Shown here one piece after another: positions 9,351-18,658 of a DNA stretch of 64,000 bases. This stretch comes from Bacillus solimangrovi (GTDB lineage Bacteria > Bacillota > Bacilli > Bacillales > Bacillaceae_N). The translations under genes were made by a program, and so were the position numbers. Position 1 is the first letter of the stretch, and each line of letters starts with the position of its first letter. Location of the stretch: positions 1 to 64,000 of the forward strand of contig NZ_MJEH01000044.1 of the NCBI RefSeq assembly GCF_001742425.1. The letters run 5' to 3'. The notes under the pieces are model-generated. The model had not been told where the DNA came from. It made no database searches and saw only the letters and a program-made list of their open reading frames with translations.

Positions 9351-9638
9351 TTAGTGAAGTTGGTCTTGTGTAGGTAATTCATCAACCCATTGCGTTATAC
9401 TTGATTGGTTGTCCTGTATATGTTGTGTGAGGTTTTTAATATTTGCTCCTTTTTGACTATAGTCATATATTTCATATAGTAAATCTTTCACTTGAGCGGT
9501 TGTTTCTTCTTTCGCGATGAGCGATTGAATAAGACGTTGAAGTTGTCGGCACTCTGAAACAGAACCAGATTGATCTGTTAAATGGTTATTTAAAATATCA
9601 CTTAAAATGTTCATTTGATGCTGGGTAGTGAGTGGCAT
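9351..9638 (-). CDS. ytzH: YtzH-like family protein
   Basis: A small (95 residues), soluble, helical, Gln-rich protein of the YtzH family, found only in Bacillales, between ytmP and trmB. The function is unknown. The reverse strand carries AGGAGGAG eight bases before the ATG. Motifs recognisable from the family are the N-terminal LTTQHQMNILSDIL and the central LYEIYDYSQKG. It is convergent with ytmP and divergent from trmB. Confidence 0.75.
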   Translation of the reverse strand: MPLTTQHQMNILSDILNNHLTDQSGSVSECRQLQRLIQSLIAKEETTAQVKDLLYEIYDYSQKGANIKNLTQHIQDNQSSITQWVDELPTQDQLH

Positions 9639-9962
9639 GATTTACTCCTCCTGTCCGAACTAAATATGTCCCTAGTTCATATGTTATCCAAATAATTAAG
9701 AGAAATGCTGGTAATATAGTGAAACTTGAAGTTAAGCAATTTTCGTTATTTCCGTTAGTCTGAAGTGAGAATTTTAATCAAAGGAGGTCGATGAATTTCA
9801 GGGAGATCATAACTTCACGATTTTCTCTTATGTAATATGTTCGTCAAAAGTAGTTTCTAATGAAATCTTTTGTTTTTGTCATTTTCATGATATGTTTTAA
9901 GAATGAAAGCTCTCCTCTGTGAAAAATGGAGAATTGTAATGAAAGATGGAGGTAACAAATCG
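9639..9962. other. ytzH-trmB divergent intergenic region with possible micro-ORF
   Basis: About 320 bases without a normal gene. A strong Shine-Dalgarno string AAAGGAGG (9780-9787) precedes an ATG at 9791 opening a 14-codon frame (MNFREIITSRFSLM) that stops at 9835. The three-base spacing between GGAGG and ATG is shorter than normal. It could be a leader peptide of the trmB transcript or chance. An in-frame upward extension of trmB to 9903 lacks a ribosome site and is not used. Confidence 0.3.
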
Positions 9963-10607
9963 ATGCGTTTAAGACATAAACCGTGGGCAACTGATTTTAT
10001 CGCTGAAAACCCACATTTTGTAGTGCCTAATCCTGAAGAATGCCAAGGGAACTGGTCAAAGGATGTATTTCATAATGATAATCCTATTTATATTGAAGTG
10101 GGGACAGGTAAGGGAAGCTTTGTTACTGGGATGGGGAAACAACATCCAGATGTGAATTTTCTCGGAGTAGAATTGTATCCAAGTGTTATCATCTCAGCTC
10201 TACAACGGTTAGTAGATGAACCACAAGACAATGTAAAATTATTAAATCAAAATGCGGAAGATGTTACAAAATTTTTTGCCGAAAATGAAGTCTCACGTGT
10301 ATATTTGAACTTTTCTGATCCTTGGCCTAAAAAACGACATGAAAAGCGTCGATTAACTTATAAGGCATTCTTAGATTTATATAAACAAATATTAATTCCA
10401 AATGGTGAGATTCACTTTAAGACGGATAATCAGCAATTATTTGAATACTCATTAGAAAGCTTTTCACGCTATGGAATGATTGTGAAGAACGTATCTTTGG
10501 ATTTGCATAATAGTGATATAGAAGGTAACGTAATGACAGAGTATGAAGAGAAATTCTCGAATAATGGGAATCGTATTTATCGTTGTGAAGCGCAGTTCAG
10601 AGAATAA
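9963..10607 (+). CDS. trmB: tRNA (guanine-N7-)-methyltransferase
   Basis: Makes m7G46 in tRNA variable loops with S-adenosylmethionine. 214 residues, standard for the Bacillus enzyme (YtmQ). SAM-binding motif I is [11 protein letters not shown]; the TrmB signature [16 protein letters not shown] lies near residue 118; the C-terminal substrate motif is [12 protein letters not shown]. The start at 9963 follows GGAGG by ten bases. Single gene with its own terminator. Confidence 0.96.
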   Translation: MRLRHKPWATDFIAENPHFVVPNPEECQGNWSKDVFHNDNPIYIEVGTGKGSFVTGMGKQHPDVNFLGVELYPSVIISALQRLVDEPQDNVKLLNQNAEDVTKFFAENEVSRVYLNFSDPWPKKRHEKRRLTYKAFLDLYKQILIPNGEIHFKTDNQQLFEYSLESFSRYGMIVKNVSLDLHNSDIEGNVMTEYEEKFSNNGNRIYRCEAQFRE

Positions 10608-10634
10608 ACCTACACATTTGTGTAGGTTTTTTAT
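10607..10634 (+). terminator. Intrinsic terminator after trmB
   Basis: AACCTACACA/TGTGTAGGTT stem, starting in the stop codon, followed by TTTTTTATTTT. Confidence 0.9.
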
Positions 10635-10719
10635 TTTGATAGTGTGATGTTAAAAAAATGATGAACAACAAAGTGATTTGTTTCGAATATGCTGTCAAGT
10701 ATATGCACGATTTGATTAT

Positions 10720-10750
10720 CTATTAGTGAGTTAAAGTTTCTCATTAATAG
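10720..10750 (-). terminator. Possible terminator of the nitrilase-like gene
   Basis: An 11-bp stem (CTATTAGTGAG with CTCATTAATAG, one G-U) lies just beyond the stop of the reverse-strand gene. On the reverse strand the tail is AT-rich but without a T run, so efficiency is uncertain. Confidence 0.4.
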
Positions 10751-10758
10751 AAGGTTTT

Positions 10759-11652
10759 TTATAATATCACTTTCTTTTCGTATTGATTAATATGAACATC
10801 AACGTCTAAGCGACTCATGCTAACTGTCATGCGTCCTTGTCCCATCTTTGTTAGGCTTGCCATATGTATAAAGCTTGGTACTTGTTGATCAGGGTATATA
10901 CAGACATTTCTTTTTAACAATTCAATACGCTCCCAGTCTGATAACTGTAACGAATTTTGATTAGAGCTGGTAATAAAATCACATGCTTCTTGTACGAGTG
11001 GTTTATGACTCGATTTTTTTAATTGTTGAAATGGGTTTGAAAAAATTGTTGTCTTGAAAATACCAGCATCTCTGAAACGAGTTAAAACGCGTCTTACAGC
11101 AGCTTCTGCTCCAATACCAAAATTTCCTGGAACGATACAAAAGTCTGCATGCAAATCTTTCACTTTTTCTACCCCTGCCATCAGTGTGTAAACATCAGAG
11201 CATATGATAAAAATGGCTGTTTTAACTTCATTGTTAATGTGTAATTCAACTTTATTTAAGTAATGATAATCAGCAACATTCATCTTCGGGAATTTTTCAT
11301 CATACTGAACGCGCTCAAATGATTGAGGTGTAATCTTAGCTTGTGGTGTATGAATCTTTCCCTCTTTAGTTATGATTATAAGTGTATTGTAATTTCTATT
11401 GTTTTCCATATAAGGGAGATCGATTGGAATCATGTTAATTGTAGTCATAATGCTAATCTTTTTACTTATAGCGGTTACTTTTAATTGCTCAAGAGCTTTG
11501 TTCCCGTTTTCAACTGTATAAGCAATATACTCTGGTAATACGGCAATACTTTCTTGAGGTAATTGTTCAAGTTTGTTAATACAATATTCTAATACAGACT
11601 CTTCACTCCCCATAGGATATGAAAGAACATACCATTGTTTATCATTTTTCAT
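10759..11652 (-). CDS. Nitrilase-superfamily (carbon-nitrogen hydrolase)-like protein
   Basis: A 297-residue soluble protein. The overall layout resembles the nitrilase fold with a Glu-Lys-Cys triad: VLPEYIAY (Glu, about residue 45), QAKITPQSFE (Lys, about residue 115) and IFIICSDVYTL (Cys, about residue 160), followed by ADFCIVPGNFG, the usual strand after the catalytic Cys. The sequence is divergent, so substrate and even activity are open. The start at 11652 is supported by GGGGGAG just upstream on the reverse strand; a longer in-frame extension has no ribosome site. Single gene. Confidence 0.6.
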   Translation of the reverse strand: MKNDKQWYVLSYPMGSEESVLEYCINKLEQLPQESIAVLPEYIAYTVENGNKALEQLKVTAISKKISIMTTINMIPIDLPYMENNRNYNTLIIITKEGKIHTPQAKITPQSFERVQYDEKFPKMNVADYHYLNKVELHINNEVKTAIFIICSDVYTLMAGVEKVKDLHADFCIVPGNFGIGAEAAVRRVLTRFRDAGIFKTTIFSNPFQQLKKSSHKPLVQEACDFITSSNQNSLQLSDWERIELLKRNVCIYPDQQVPSFIHMASLTKMGQGRMTVSMSRLDVDVHINQYEKKVIL

Positions 11653-11807
11653 AATGCTCCCCCTGTATGATCTGTGCAAAACTTCTTTCGTACTTTCAAG
11701 TTAATAAATCCAAAAACGTAATTTTAAAATTAATGTTATTGAAAGAGTTGAATAATAAGCAGTTAGGGATATGGTTTTGTTTTTGTATGTATTTTACATA
11801 CAAAACA

Positions 11808-11847
11808 AACATGACCCCCCTTTCATTTATCGTAAGGGGATCATGTT
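11808..11847 (-). terminator. Terminator after the PepSY gene
   Basis: Stem AACATGA plus CCCC (11808-11818) with GGGG plus TCATGTT (11836-11847), followed on the reverse strand by TGTTTGTTTTG. A second hairpin, TTTTGTATGT with ACATACAAAA, sits next to it at about 11781-11805. Confidence 0.7.
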
Positions 11848-11856
11848 ATTGTTGAA

Positions 11857-12156
11857 TCACAATACATCTACAATCGTACCCGTATTAGCATCAACTAAAA
11901 ATTCTTCTTGCTTCAAGTCGTCTTCAACTAACCTAGAAATACCTCCGCGATAAACTGAGTACGTTAATCCATTTTTTTTAATTGATTCTGGAGCCATATG
12001 GATCCATGAACCATCAACGGGTCCATTTTCTTTTAAAGCTTCTTTAGCAGAACGTAAAGCTTGTTCTGCTGATAATGGTTTTTTTGATTGAGAATAAGCC
12101 CATACACCTGCAGCAGCGCCAATGCTAACACCTAACAACGTGTTCTTCCAGTTCAT
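11857..12156 (-). CDS. PepSY-domain protein, YtzB-like
   Basis: A 99-residue protein with one N-terminal membrane segment (LLGVSIGAAAGVWAYS, about residues 7-22) and a C-terminal PepSY-type domain ending in the typical FLVDANTGTIVDVL. PepSY modules are small extracellular or membrane-anchored domains thought to inhibit or guide peptidases. Its divergent neighbour is an M42 aminopeptidase, but that enzyme is cytosolic. The start at 12156 follows AAAGAGGTG; the longer frame to 12195 has no ribosome site. Matches ytzB of B. subtilis in position. Confidence 0.75.
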   Translation of the reverse strand: MNWKNTLLGVSIGAAAGVWAYSQSKKPLSAEQALRSAKEALKENGPVDGSWIHMAPESIKKNGLTYSVYRGGISRLVEDDLKQEEFLVDANTGTIVDVL

Positions 12157-12329
12157 CAAGACACCTCTTTCATTAGATATGACTACCAATAACATATAGT
12201 ATATCAGAAAATTTGCTCATTATTTCAAATAATATGGAACCTTATGGGAAAACATCTACAGTGGAAACGTGTTGTCAGTTTCGATACAATGAAGATAATA
12301 ACAATTTTTCCATGAGAGGGAGTATCGTA

Positions 12330-13403
12330 GTGAATCAAGAAACGATGCAATTATTTAAAACATTAACAGAGCTTCAAGGAGCTCCAGGAAATGAACATGC
12401 AGTTAGAAAATTTATGATAGGCGAATTAGAAAAATATGCTGATGACATTATTCAAGATAATTTAGGTAGTGTCTTTGGAGTTAAAAAAGGTGAAGTTGAT
12501 GGTCCACGTGTCATGGCAGCGGGACATATGGATGAAGTAGGTTTTATGGTTACGAAGATTACTGATAATGGAATGTTGCGTTTTCAAACACTTGGTGGTT
12601 GGTGGAGTCAAGTATTGTTAGCTCAACGTGTTCAAGTTATGACAGATAATGGTCCTGTAATTGGTGTTGTTGCATCAACCCCACCTCACTTATTAACAGA
12701 AGCTCAGCGCAAAAAGCCGATGGATATAAAAAATATGATGATTGATATTGGTGCAGATGATCACGAAGATGCTTTACAAATCGGGATTAAACCAGGTCAA
12801 CAAATTGTTCCAATTTGTCCATTTACTCCAATGGCTAATGAAAAGAAAATTTTAGCGAAAGCTTGGGATAATCGTTATGGTTGTGGATTAGCAGTTGAAT
12901 TATTAAAAGAATTAAAAGGTGAGTCATTACCTAATACATTATACTCAGGGGCTACCGTTCAAGAAGAAGTAGGACTTCGAGGTGCACAAACTGCTGCTAA
13001 TATGATTAAACCTGACATTTTTTACGCAATGGATGCAAGTCCCGCAAACGATGCGTCTGGCAATAAAACAGAATTCGGTCAATTAGGAAAAGGTACTTTA
13101 CTTCGTATACTTGATCGTACGATGGTAACACATCGAGGTATTCGCGAATTCATACTTGATACAGCCGAAACAGAGAAGATTCCGTATCAATATTTCGTAT
13201 CACAAGGCGGAACTGATGCTGGACGTGTACATACTTCTAATCAAGGGATTCCATCGGCTGTCATCGGAATTTGCTCGCGTTATATTCATACATCAGCGTC
13301 TATCATTCATATAGATGATTATGCAGCTGCAAAAGAGTTGCTTATAAAGTTGGTTAAGAAAACGGATAAAACAACAATTGAGACTATTCGACAAAATGGT
13401 TAA
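12330..13403 (+). CDS. ytoP: M42-family glutamyl/leucyl aminopeptidase (YtoP)
   Basis: Cytosolic dinuclear-metal aminopeptidase that trims peptides. 357 residues, equal to YtoP of B. subtilis. M42 motifs: [10 protein letters not shown] (His, Asp), [10 protein letters not shown] (bridging Asp), [10 protein letters not shown] (catalytic Glu pair), [11 protein letters not shown] (Asp) and HTSASIIH (His). The start is GTG at 12330 with GAGAGGGAG seven bases upstream. An open frame extends upstream to 12213 but has no ribosome site. Confidence 0.92.
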   Translation: MNQETMQLFKTLTELQGAPGNEHAVRKFMIGELEKYADDIIQDNLGSVFGVKKGEVDGPRVMAAGHMDEVGFMVTKITDNGMLRFQTLGGWWSQVLLAQRVQVMTDNGPVIGVVASTPPHLLTEAQRKKPMDIKNMMIDIGADDHEDALQIGIKPGQQIVPICPFTPMANEKKILAKAWDNRYGCGLAVELLKELKGESLPNTLYSGATVQEEVGLRGAQTAANMIKPDIFYAMDASPANDASGNKTEFGQLGKGTLLRILDRTMVTHRGIREFILDTAETEKIPYQYFVSQGGTDAGRVHTSNQGIPSAVIGICSRYIHTSASIIHIDDYAAAKELLIKLVKKTDKTTIETIRQNG

Positions 13404-13460
13404 CCAATACTAATAGAATGGTCTAATACGAACAGTGAATGATATAGAAGGTGAAGTACA

Positions 13461-13979
13461 ATGAAGGTTGCGATTGGTACGACTAATAAAGCAAAGGTTA
13501 AGTCGATTCAGTTAATCTTTCCCGATGATTCTCTCATACCGTTGCAAGTTTCCTCTGGTGTATCCGCACAACCTCTAACTGATGAAGAAACGTTTAGAGG
13601 TGCCAAGAATCGAGCAGTAGCAGCTTTGAAACAAGCGAATTCACAGATTGGTATTGGTCTAGAGGGCGGTGTAGTAGAAACAAACGAAGGCATGTACCTT
13701 TGTAATTGGGGAGCACTTGCTACACGTGAAGGTAAAATCATTACAGCTGGTGGAGCCAGAATTCATTTGCCAGATGATATCGCTAACGGTATAAAATCTG
13801 GAGAAGAGTTGTCAAAGGTGATGGAAGATTATACAAACCTCTATGATGTACGTTCTAATCAAGGTGCGGTCGGCATTTTTACAGACGGATATGTGGATCG
13901 AAGTGAAATGTTTTACCATGTTGTAAAGCTTCTAAAGGGTCAATATAGCTATTACTGTAAAATGAATAGTATTCTATAA
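13461..13979 (+). CDS. DUF84 family protein (inosine/xanthosine triphosphatase-like)
   Basis: A 172-residue DUF84/YjjX-type protein. The family hydrolyses non-canonical purine triphosphates such as ITP and XTP. Seen here: N-terminal MKVAIGTTNKAKVKSI, TDEETFRGAKNRA (about residue 40) and IGLEGGVVETNEG (about residue 65), typical of the ITPase-like fold. The last ten residues (YYCKMNSIL) look like an extra tail. RBS GAAGGTGAAG lies ahead of the ATG. It starts 57 bases after ytoP and probably shares its transcript. Confidence 0.82.
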   Translation: MKVAIGTTNKAKVKSIQLIFPDDSLIPLQVSSGVSAQPLTDEETFRGAKNRAVAALKQANSQIGIGLEGGVVETNEGMYLCNWGALATREGKIITAGGARIHLPDDIANGIKSGEELSKVMEDYTNLYDVRSNQGAVGIFTDGYVDRSEMFYHVVKLLKGQYSYYCKMNSIL

Positions 13980-13982
13980 GTG

Positions 13983-14024
13983 AAAATGCTTGATTCAAAT
14001 TGAATCAAGCATTTTTATTTTTTT
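13983..14024. terminator. Bidirectional terminator between the DUF84 gene and ytoQ
   Basis: Long stem around ATGCTTGATTCAA/TTGAATCAAGCAT with T runs on both strands. It can end both the forward DUF84 transcript and the reverse ytoQ transcript. Confidence 0.9.
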
Positions 14025-14082
14025 AACAGTTAACTATGTAGTGTATTTGTATCCTTTTAAAAAATTTGACCCTTAGTTTTAT

Positions 14083-14529
14083 TTAAGAGGTTTCGAATAG
14101 ATAAGAAAGCACTCGCAAAGCTTGTTCAGGTGTTTCTACGGTTACGTTTGCTTTGTTAGAGAGTTCTTTAAGTGGATGCACTAATGTTTCAGGTCTGATT
14201 AGGATAACAGGTTTGTTCATCGAAAGAGCTGCACTAGCATCCATTGCTGTGTTCCATTGTTTATATTTCTCACCGAAAAATGCAATTACAACATCAGCTT
14301 TTTTCAGAAGAACTTCAGTACGAAAGTTATTAATATCTGACGCGGCATGGTCCTTGATTAAGGAATTCGGTTGTTTTCCTAAAATCTCCTCTCCGATATT
14401 ATCTGAGCGTTCATGATTTTCCATGGGACCAACGAAGTTTACTGAAAGTTTCATTTCTGATGCTACTGTTTTTATTTCTGTTCGCCAATCATCATGAATT
14501 TGTCCTGCTAAGTATACGATTAATTCCAT
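14083..14529 (-). CDS. ytoQ: YtoQ family protein
   Basis: A 148-residue cytosolic protein of the YtoQ family, distantly like nucleoside 2-deoxyribosyltransferases (Rossmann-like). Motifs seen: VYLAGQIHDDWR at the N terminus, GPMENHERSDNIGE (about residue 35), KKADVVIAFFGEKYKQWNTA (about residue 85) and a following conserved Asp-Ala pair. The activity is unproven. I start at 14529 because the protein then begins MELIVYLAG as in relatives and AAGGAG is about 11 bases upstream; the ATG at 14538 is only two bases from that site. Confidence 0.85.
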   Translation of the reverse strand: MELIVYLAGQIHDDWRTEIKTVASEMKLSVNFVGPMENHERSDNIGEEILGKQPNSLIKDHAASDINNFRTEVLLKKADVVIAFFGEKYKQWNTAMDASAALSMNKPVILIRPETLVHPLKELSNKANVTVETPEQALRVLSYLFETS

Positions 14530-14701
14530 ATTGTTCATATCTCCTTATAAAATGTCATATTTACATGACATTATTTTCCCTATTCCTTCAGAGTATAAAC
14601 ATTTTTAGAAATTGTTTATTATATTTTGTTATACAAGCTTGCTAAATCTTCTATCGAATGTAAGATAGAAGAGAAGCATTATTTTGATGGAGGAGTTAGA
14701 A

Positions 14702-15211
14702 ATGATTCGATTCTATAGATTATTCATCTTAATTACGATATTATTTGTTATTTCAGCTTGCTCTGCATCTGAAAAAGAAGTTGTTTCTGAAACTAAGTCA
14801 GAAGTTGAGAACGTTTTTTTAACTGGTAATCAAAAAGCAAATAAAGAAAAAGAGACATTTCGTTATTATATGCCATCTAGTTTTTCCGTTGTAGAGCAAG
14901 ATGATTATAACATTGTGTTTTCTAAGGGGAAAACAAAAGTTATTTTATTTGTGAATCCGAATGAGTCTTATGATAGTGAAGTATTGTATGAACAAATAGC
15001 CTCTGAACAAAAAGTTATTATTGATGAGACGTGGAACGAAGATGGAAGATTTGCCTATTTAAAGATTAATTCAATAGGTGAGAAAGACAAGCATGAGCTG
15101 GTCATTGGAATTGGTGGAGCTAAACTAACTACTGAAACATCTACTTCTTCTATGGTTAGTACGGCAACGGCAATGATGGAAATAGCGAAGTCAATTGAAA
15201 TCATTGAGTAA
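14702..15211 (+). CDS. Putative lipoprotein of unknown function
   Basis: A 169-residue protein with a lipoprotein signal peptide: short basic N terminus, hydrophobic stretch and lipobox VISAC with the acylated Cys at residue 20. The mature part is charged and beta-rich with no family I recognise (YMPSSFSVVEQDDYNIVFSK about residue 60). The start ATG at 14702 follows GGAGGAG by eight bases. It stands alone between divergent ytoQ and convergent mcp genes. Confidence 0.8.
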   Translation: MIRFYRLFILITILFVISACSASEKEVVSETKSEVENVFLTGNQKANKEKETFRYYMPSSFSVVEQDDYNIVFSKGKTKVILFVNPNESYDSEVLYEQIASEQKVIIDETWNEDGRFAYLKINSIGEKDKHELVIGIGGAKLTTETSTSSMVSTATAMMEIAKSIEIIE

Positions 15212-15253
15212 CGCATCCAACTCTTAAATTTATTCGAAGCTCTTTTAATCGTT

Positions 15254-15301
15254 AAAAGGTAGATACACATAGTATTTGACTAATGTGTATCTACCTTTTT
15301 T
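15254..15301. terminator. Bidirectional terminator between lipoprotein gene and mcp
   Basis: Perfect 14-bp stem AGGTAGATACACAT/ATGTGTATCTACCT with a 12-base loop, TTTTTT on the forward strand and TTTT on the reverse strand. Confidence 0.92.
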
Positions 15302-15331
15302 CACTTGATATAAATTTTCAGTAATCTAGTT

Positions 15332-17371
15332 CTAGTTTTCACCCTCTATAATCGGGTTTGTTCTATCTTCTTGCTCTTTAGGATAGTCTTTTTTGTTTTT
15401 TAGTTTGAAACGGTTTACTTCTTGTTGGAGTGTTAGAGAAATTGTTCGTAATTGAACAGCAGCTTTATTGACTTGTTCGATTGCTTCATTTTGGTTGTCA
15501 CTTGAAGCACTTACTTCTTGAGAAGTTGCAGCAGCTTGTTCCGCTATGTCTTTTATTTCACGAAGGTTTTCCGACACATGATCGTTAGCATTTTCTGCAT
15601 CAACAACAGCTTGTTGGACACTTAGTGATTTACTAGAAATGTCGTTAATATAGGAGACGATTGATTCAAATGCAATATTTGTTTTGGTGACAGCTTCATT
15701 TTGGTTTTCACGAAAAGAATCGAATTGATTGGCTTCATTCGATAGAGTCTGCATTTGTTCAGCCATTGAAGTGACAAGATATTGAATATTTTTTGCCTCT
15801 GTGTGAGTACGTTCAGCTAGTTTCCTAACTTCGTTTGCTACAACTGAGAATCCTTTCCCAGCTTCACCAGCACGAGCAGCTTCAATCGCTGCATTTAATG
15901 CTAATAGATTTGTACTCTCAGAAATATCTTGGATCGTATGTACGATTGCTGTAATTTGTTCGGATTGTGTGACAGCTTGTTGAATATGTTGAGCTAAATG
16001 TGTTGCGAGTTGTAAAAATTGTTCTGAAGTGTGTTGAAGGTGTTGAATGATTTCAATACCTTCTTTTCCTTTATCCTCTACTTCAATTGCATGATTTGCG
16101 ATTTGTTTGCTGTATGTTGCTGTTGTTTCTATCGTTTCAGTAACTTTTTGAATAAGTATTGCACTTTCTTCGAGCCGACTAGCTTGATTTTGTGAGCCAA
16201 CAGCTACTTGTCGAAAAGCATGATTTATTTCAGCAGTTTGTGCGGTCGTTTCTACAGAAATAGCACTTAAATGCTGTGATGAACTTGAGAGTTGCTGAGA
16301 AGCGGTTAATACTTTAGAAAGGGAGCTTTGGACATTTTTTGCCATCTTATTAAAAAATGTAGTAAGTTCACCCATTTCATCTTTTGTATGTACCTCAACA
16401 CGATGACTGAAATCACCTTCTCCAATTACAGCAGCACCTGTTTTTAAATGTTGAATAGATTTTGTGATTGAACGTATCATATAGAATCCAAATGTGACTA
16501 ATAGTGACATAATTATAATACTAATAACAATCATAATGGTAAATAATAAAGATTGAACCTCTTTTTGATCTTGTTCTAGTTGTTGGGTATTACTAACCGT
16601 TAATTTTGCTACCTTTATTGCACTTTGTGTAATTTCATCTGCAATTGCTTCGAAATTTTTATTAAGTAAAATGATTTGTTTAAATGTTTCATGAATTGAT
16701 TCCATAGCACTTTGATATGCGATTAAGTTAGTGGAGAGTTTTATCTTTCTTTCATCTTCAATTGGTGCTTCATTAATCATTTCTTTGAATGATGATATAG
16801 ATAATTTAAAACTTGAGAAGTCACTTTCATCACGAGTACGAAGGTATTCTTTTTCATACATTCGCATCAGCAATAATTGTTGTGCTAGTTGAGAGTTGTT
16901 AGTTTCATCAATAACTACATTAAATGATACATAAGCGTCTTTAATCTTTGCTTGTAGACCTGATGCATCAGTATAACCGATTTGTTTTGTCATACTCTTA
17001 ACCATATTGAATTGATCAAGATAGCTTTGTCCAAGTCTATTTAATTGAATAAATTCTTCGTACACAACTTCACCTTCTGAAAACTTACTCATACCACTTT
17101 TTATTTCTTCAATTAAGCGTGTACTGTGGATAAGTGATTGTTCTGATATATCTTCAGACGGATTACGTAAAAATTGTTGCTCATATTTTCGTGCCATTGC
17201 AAATTCATTTTGAGCTCGAAGAGAAATAGACTCAACTTCATTAAAATGAATTTGTTGTTTTTTCATCTCTTGATGTGAATGCATAGTGAATACTGAAAAA
17301 GCAATGATAATAGAAAGTCCTATTAGTGTCATTGCTAACATTATACGTAATCGATTTTGTATAGTAAGCAT
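15332..17371 (-). CDS. Methyl-accepting chemotaxis protein with long helical sensor domain
   Basis: Transmembrane chemoreceptor of 679 residues. Order: TM1 (about 10-27), an all-helical extracellular sensor of about 245 residues (size of the helical bimodular, HBM, type), TM2 (about 276-298, rich in Ile), HAMP linker (about 298-350) and a cytoplasmic signalling domain. The conserved hairpin tip reads [20 protein letters not shown] near residue 490, the CheA/CheW contact site. No C-terminal CheR-binding pentapeptide. Ligand unknown; HBM receptors of other bacteria sense organic acids. RBS GAGAGTGGG. Single gene. Confidence 0.93.
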   Translation of the reverse strand: MLTIQNRLRIMLAMTLIGLSIIIAFSVFTMHSHQEMKKQQIHFNEVESISLRAQNEFAMARKYEQQFLRNPSEDISEQSLIHSTRLIEEIKSGMSKFSEGEVVYEEFIQLNRLGQSYLDQFNMVKSMTKQIGYTDASGLQAKIKDAYVSFNVVIDETNNSQLAQQLLLMRMYEKEYLRTRDESDFSSFKLSISSFKEMINEAPIEDERKIKLSTNLIAYQSAMESIHETFKQIILLNKNFEAIADEITQSAIKVAKLTVSNTQQLEQDQKEVQSLLFTIMIVISIIIMSLLVTFGFYMIRSITKSIQHLKTGAAVIGEGDFSHRVEVHTKDEMGELTTFFNKMAKNVQSSLSKVLTASQQLSSSSQHLSAISVETTAQTAEINHAFRQVAVGSQNQASRLEESAILIQKVTETIETTATYSKQIANHAIEVEDKGKEGIEIIQHLQHTSEQFLQLATHLAQHIQQAVTQSEQITAIVHTIQDISESTNLLALNAAIEAARAGEAGKGFSVVANEVRKLAERTHTEAKNIQYLVTSMAEQMQTLSNEANQFDSFRENQNEAVTKTNIAFESIVSYINDISSKSLSVQQAVVDAENANDHVSENLREIKDIAEQAAATSQEVSASSDNQNEAIEQVNKAAVQLRTISLTLQQEVNRFKLKNKKDYPKEQEDRTNPIIEGEN

Positions 17372-17617
17372 CTGATCCCACTCTCTTTTTGTATTTTCAG
17401 ACGATTTGTATTATAGGACTATAATATCAGAAAAATTAGAAAGATTAACCGTTTTTGTATTAAAAATTTGAAGTTTATAAATATTATTAAGTAAATTCTT
17501 TTATATAAGAAATCTTCTGTTGTTAATATGTTTCTTTACATATGGATCTCGAATCTATACACTTTCATAGTATTCAACGTTTTGATTATAATTTGTGAAC
17601 GATACAGGGAGGAAAAA

Positions 17618-18625
17618 ATGAAAGTTTTTTTGAATTCAAAGGGAGTTACCCTTTCTGCAAAAGAATATTTTATTAACGCACTCAGTTATATGGCGCTAGG
17701 TTTGTTTTCTTCATTAATTATTGGATTAATTATGAAAACAATTGGTGATCAGTTTAAATGGCCATTTTTTACTGAAATGGGTTCATTGGCAATGGGACTG
17801 ATGGGTCCAGCGATTGGAGCAGCTGTTGCTTATGGATTAAAGGCACCACCACTTGTTATTTTTGCTTCTATAATATCAGGAGCTGCTGGAGCAGAGTTAG
17901 GTGGCCCTGCAGGCAGTTATGTAGCTGCTCTTATTTCTAGTGAAGTCGGTAAGGTTGTGAGTAAAGAAACAAAGATTGATATTATTGTGACACCTTTCGT
18001 TACAATAACAGTTGGTTTCGCTACTGCTAGTTTGATTGGTCCAAGTGTTGCAGCATTTATGGAAGCGTTTGGTGCGTGGATTATGTGGTCTACAGAACTA
18101 CGTCCTTTATTGATGGGAATACTCGTTGCTATTTCCATGGGGCTTGCTTTGACGGCACCTATTTCTAGCGTTGCGATCGCACTAATGCTAGATTTAAGTG
18201 GTGTTGCTGGAGGTGCGGCGACAGTAGGATGTGCTGCGCAAATGATTGGTTTTGCTGTGAGCAGTTATAGGGAGAATGGTTTTGGTGGATTAGTTGCACA
18301 AGGCATTGGAACATCCATGCTTCAAGTAGCAAATATCGTCAGAAATCCATACATCCTTATTCCACCAACAGTTGCTGGGGCATTGTTAGCACCATTTGCT
18401 ACAGTATGGCTAGATATGAGTAATAATTCTTCAGGTGCAGGCATGGGGACAAGTGGATTCGTTGGTCAAATTATGACATTTACAACGATGGGATTTTCAG
18501 GGATTGTAATCTTAAAGGTATTGTTATTGCATATTATTGGTCCTGCTATCATTAGTTTGCTATTATCAGAATTAATGAGGAAAGCTGGCTTAATTAAATT
18601 TGGTGATATGAAGATTGATTATTAA
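17618..18625 (+). CDS. Orphan PTS EIIC-like membrane protein
   Basis: A 335-residue, Gly- and Ala-rich membrane protein with about nine hydrophobic segments, resembling the PTS_EIIC_2 family (EMGSLAMGLMGPAIGAAVAY about residue 55, GGPAGSYVAALI about residue 96, GAGMGTSGFVGQ about residue 272). EIIC is the sugar-translocating part of phosphotransferase systems, but no EIIA or EIIB domain is fused or adjacent, so phosphorylation-coupled transport is not assured. Start at 17618 with GGGAGG six bases upstream. ytpP follows after 33 bases, probably co-transcribed. Confidence 0.75.
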   Translation: MKVFLNSKGVTLSAKEYFINALSYMALGLFSSLIIGLIMKTIGDQFKWPFFTEMGSLAMGLMGPAIGAAVAYGLKAPPLVIFASIISGAAGAELGGPAGSYVAALISSEVGKVVSKETKIDIIVTPFVTITVGFATASLIGPSVAAFMEAFGAWIMWSTELRPLLMGILVAISMGLALTAPISSVAIALMLDLSGVAGGAATVGCAAQMIGFAVSSYRENGFGGLVAQGIGTSMLQVANIVRNPYILIPPTVAGALLAPFATVWLDMSNNSSGAGMGTSGFVGQIMTFTTMGFSGIVILKVLLLHIIGPAIISLLLSELMRKAGLIKFGDMKIDY

Positions 18626-18658
18626 GTAAAATGATGAAGGTTAATAGGAGGAATTCAA

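Noticed and set aside
12199-12213. CodY-like motif before ytoP and the PepSY gene
   Set aside because: Only the right half (CAGAAAATT) is good; four of fifteen bases differ from AATTTTCWGAAAATT, which is common by chance in AT-rich gaps.
17424-17447. Possible sigma-D promoter for the chemoreceptor gene
   Set aside because: The -10 (TCTGATAT) has two mismatches to GCCGATAT and the spacer to the nearest TAAT is 12 bases; not convincing.
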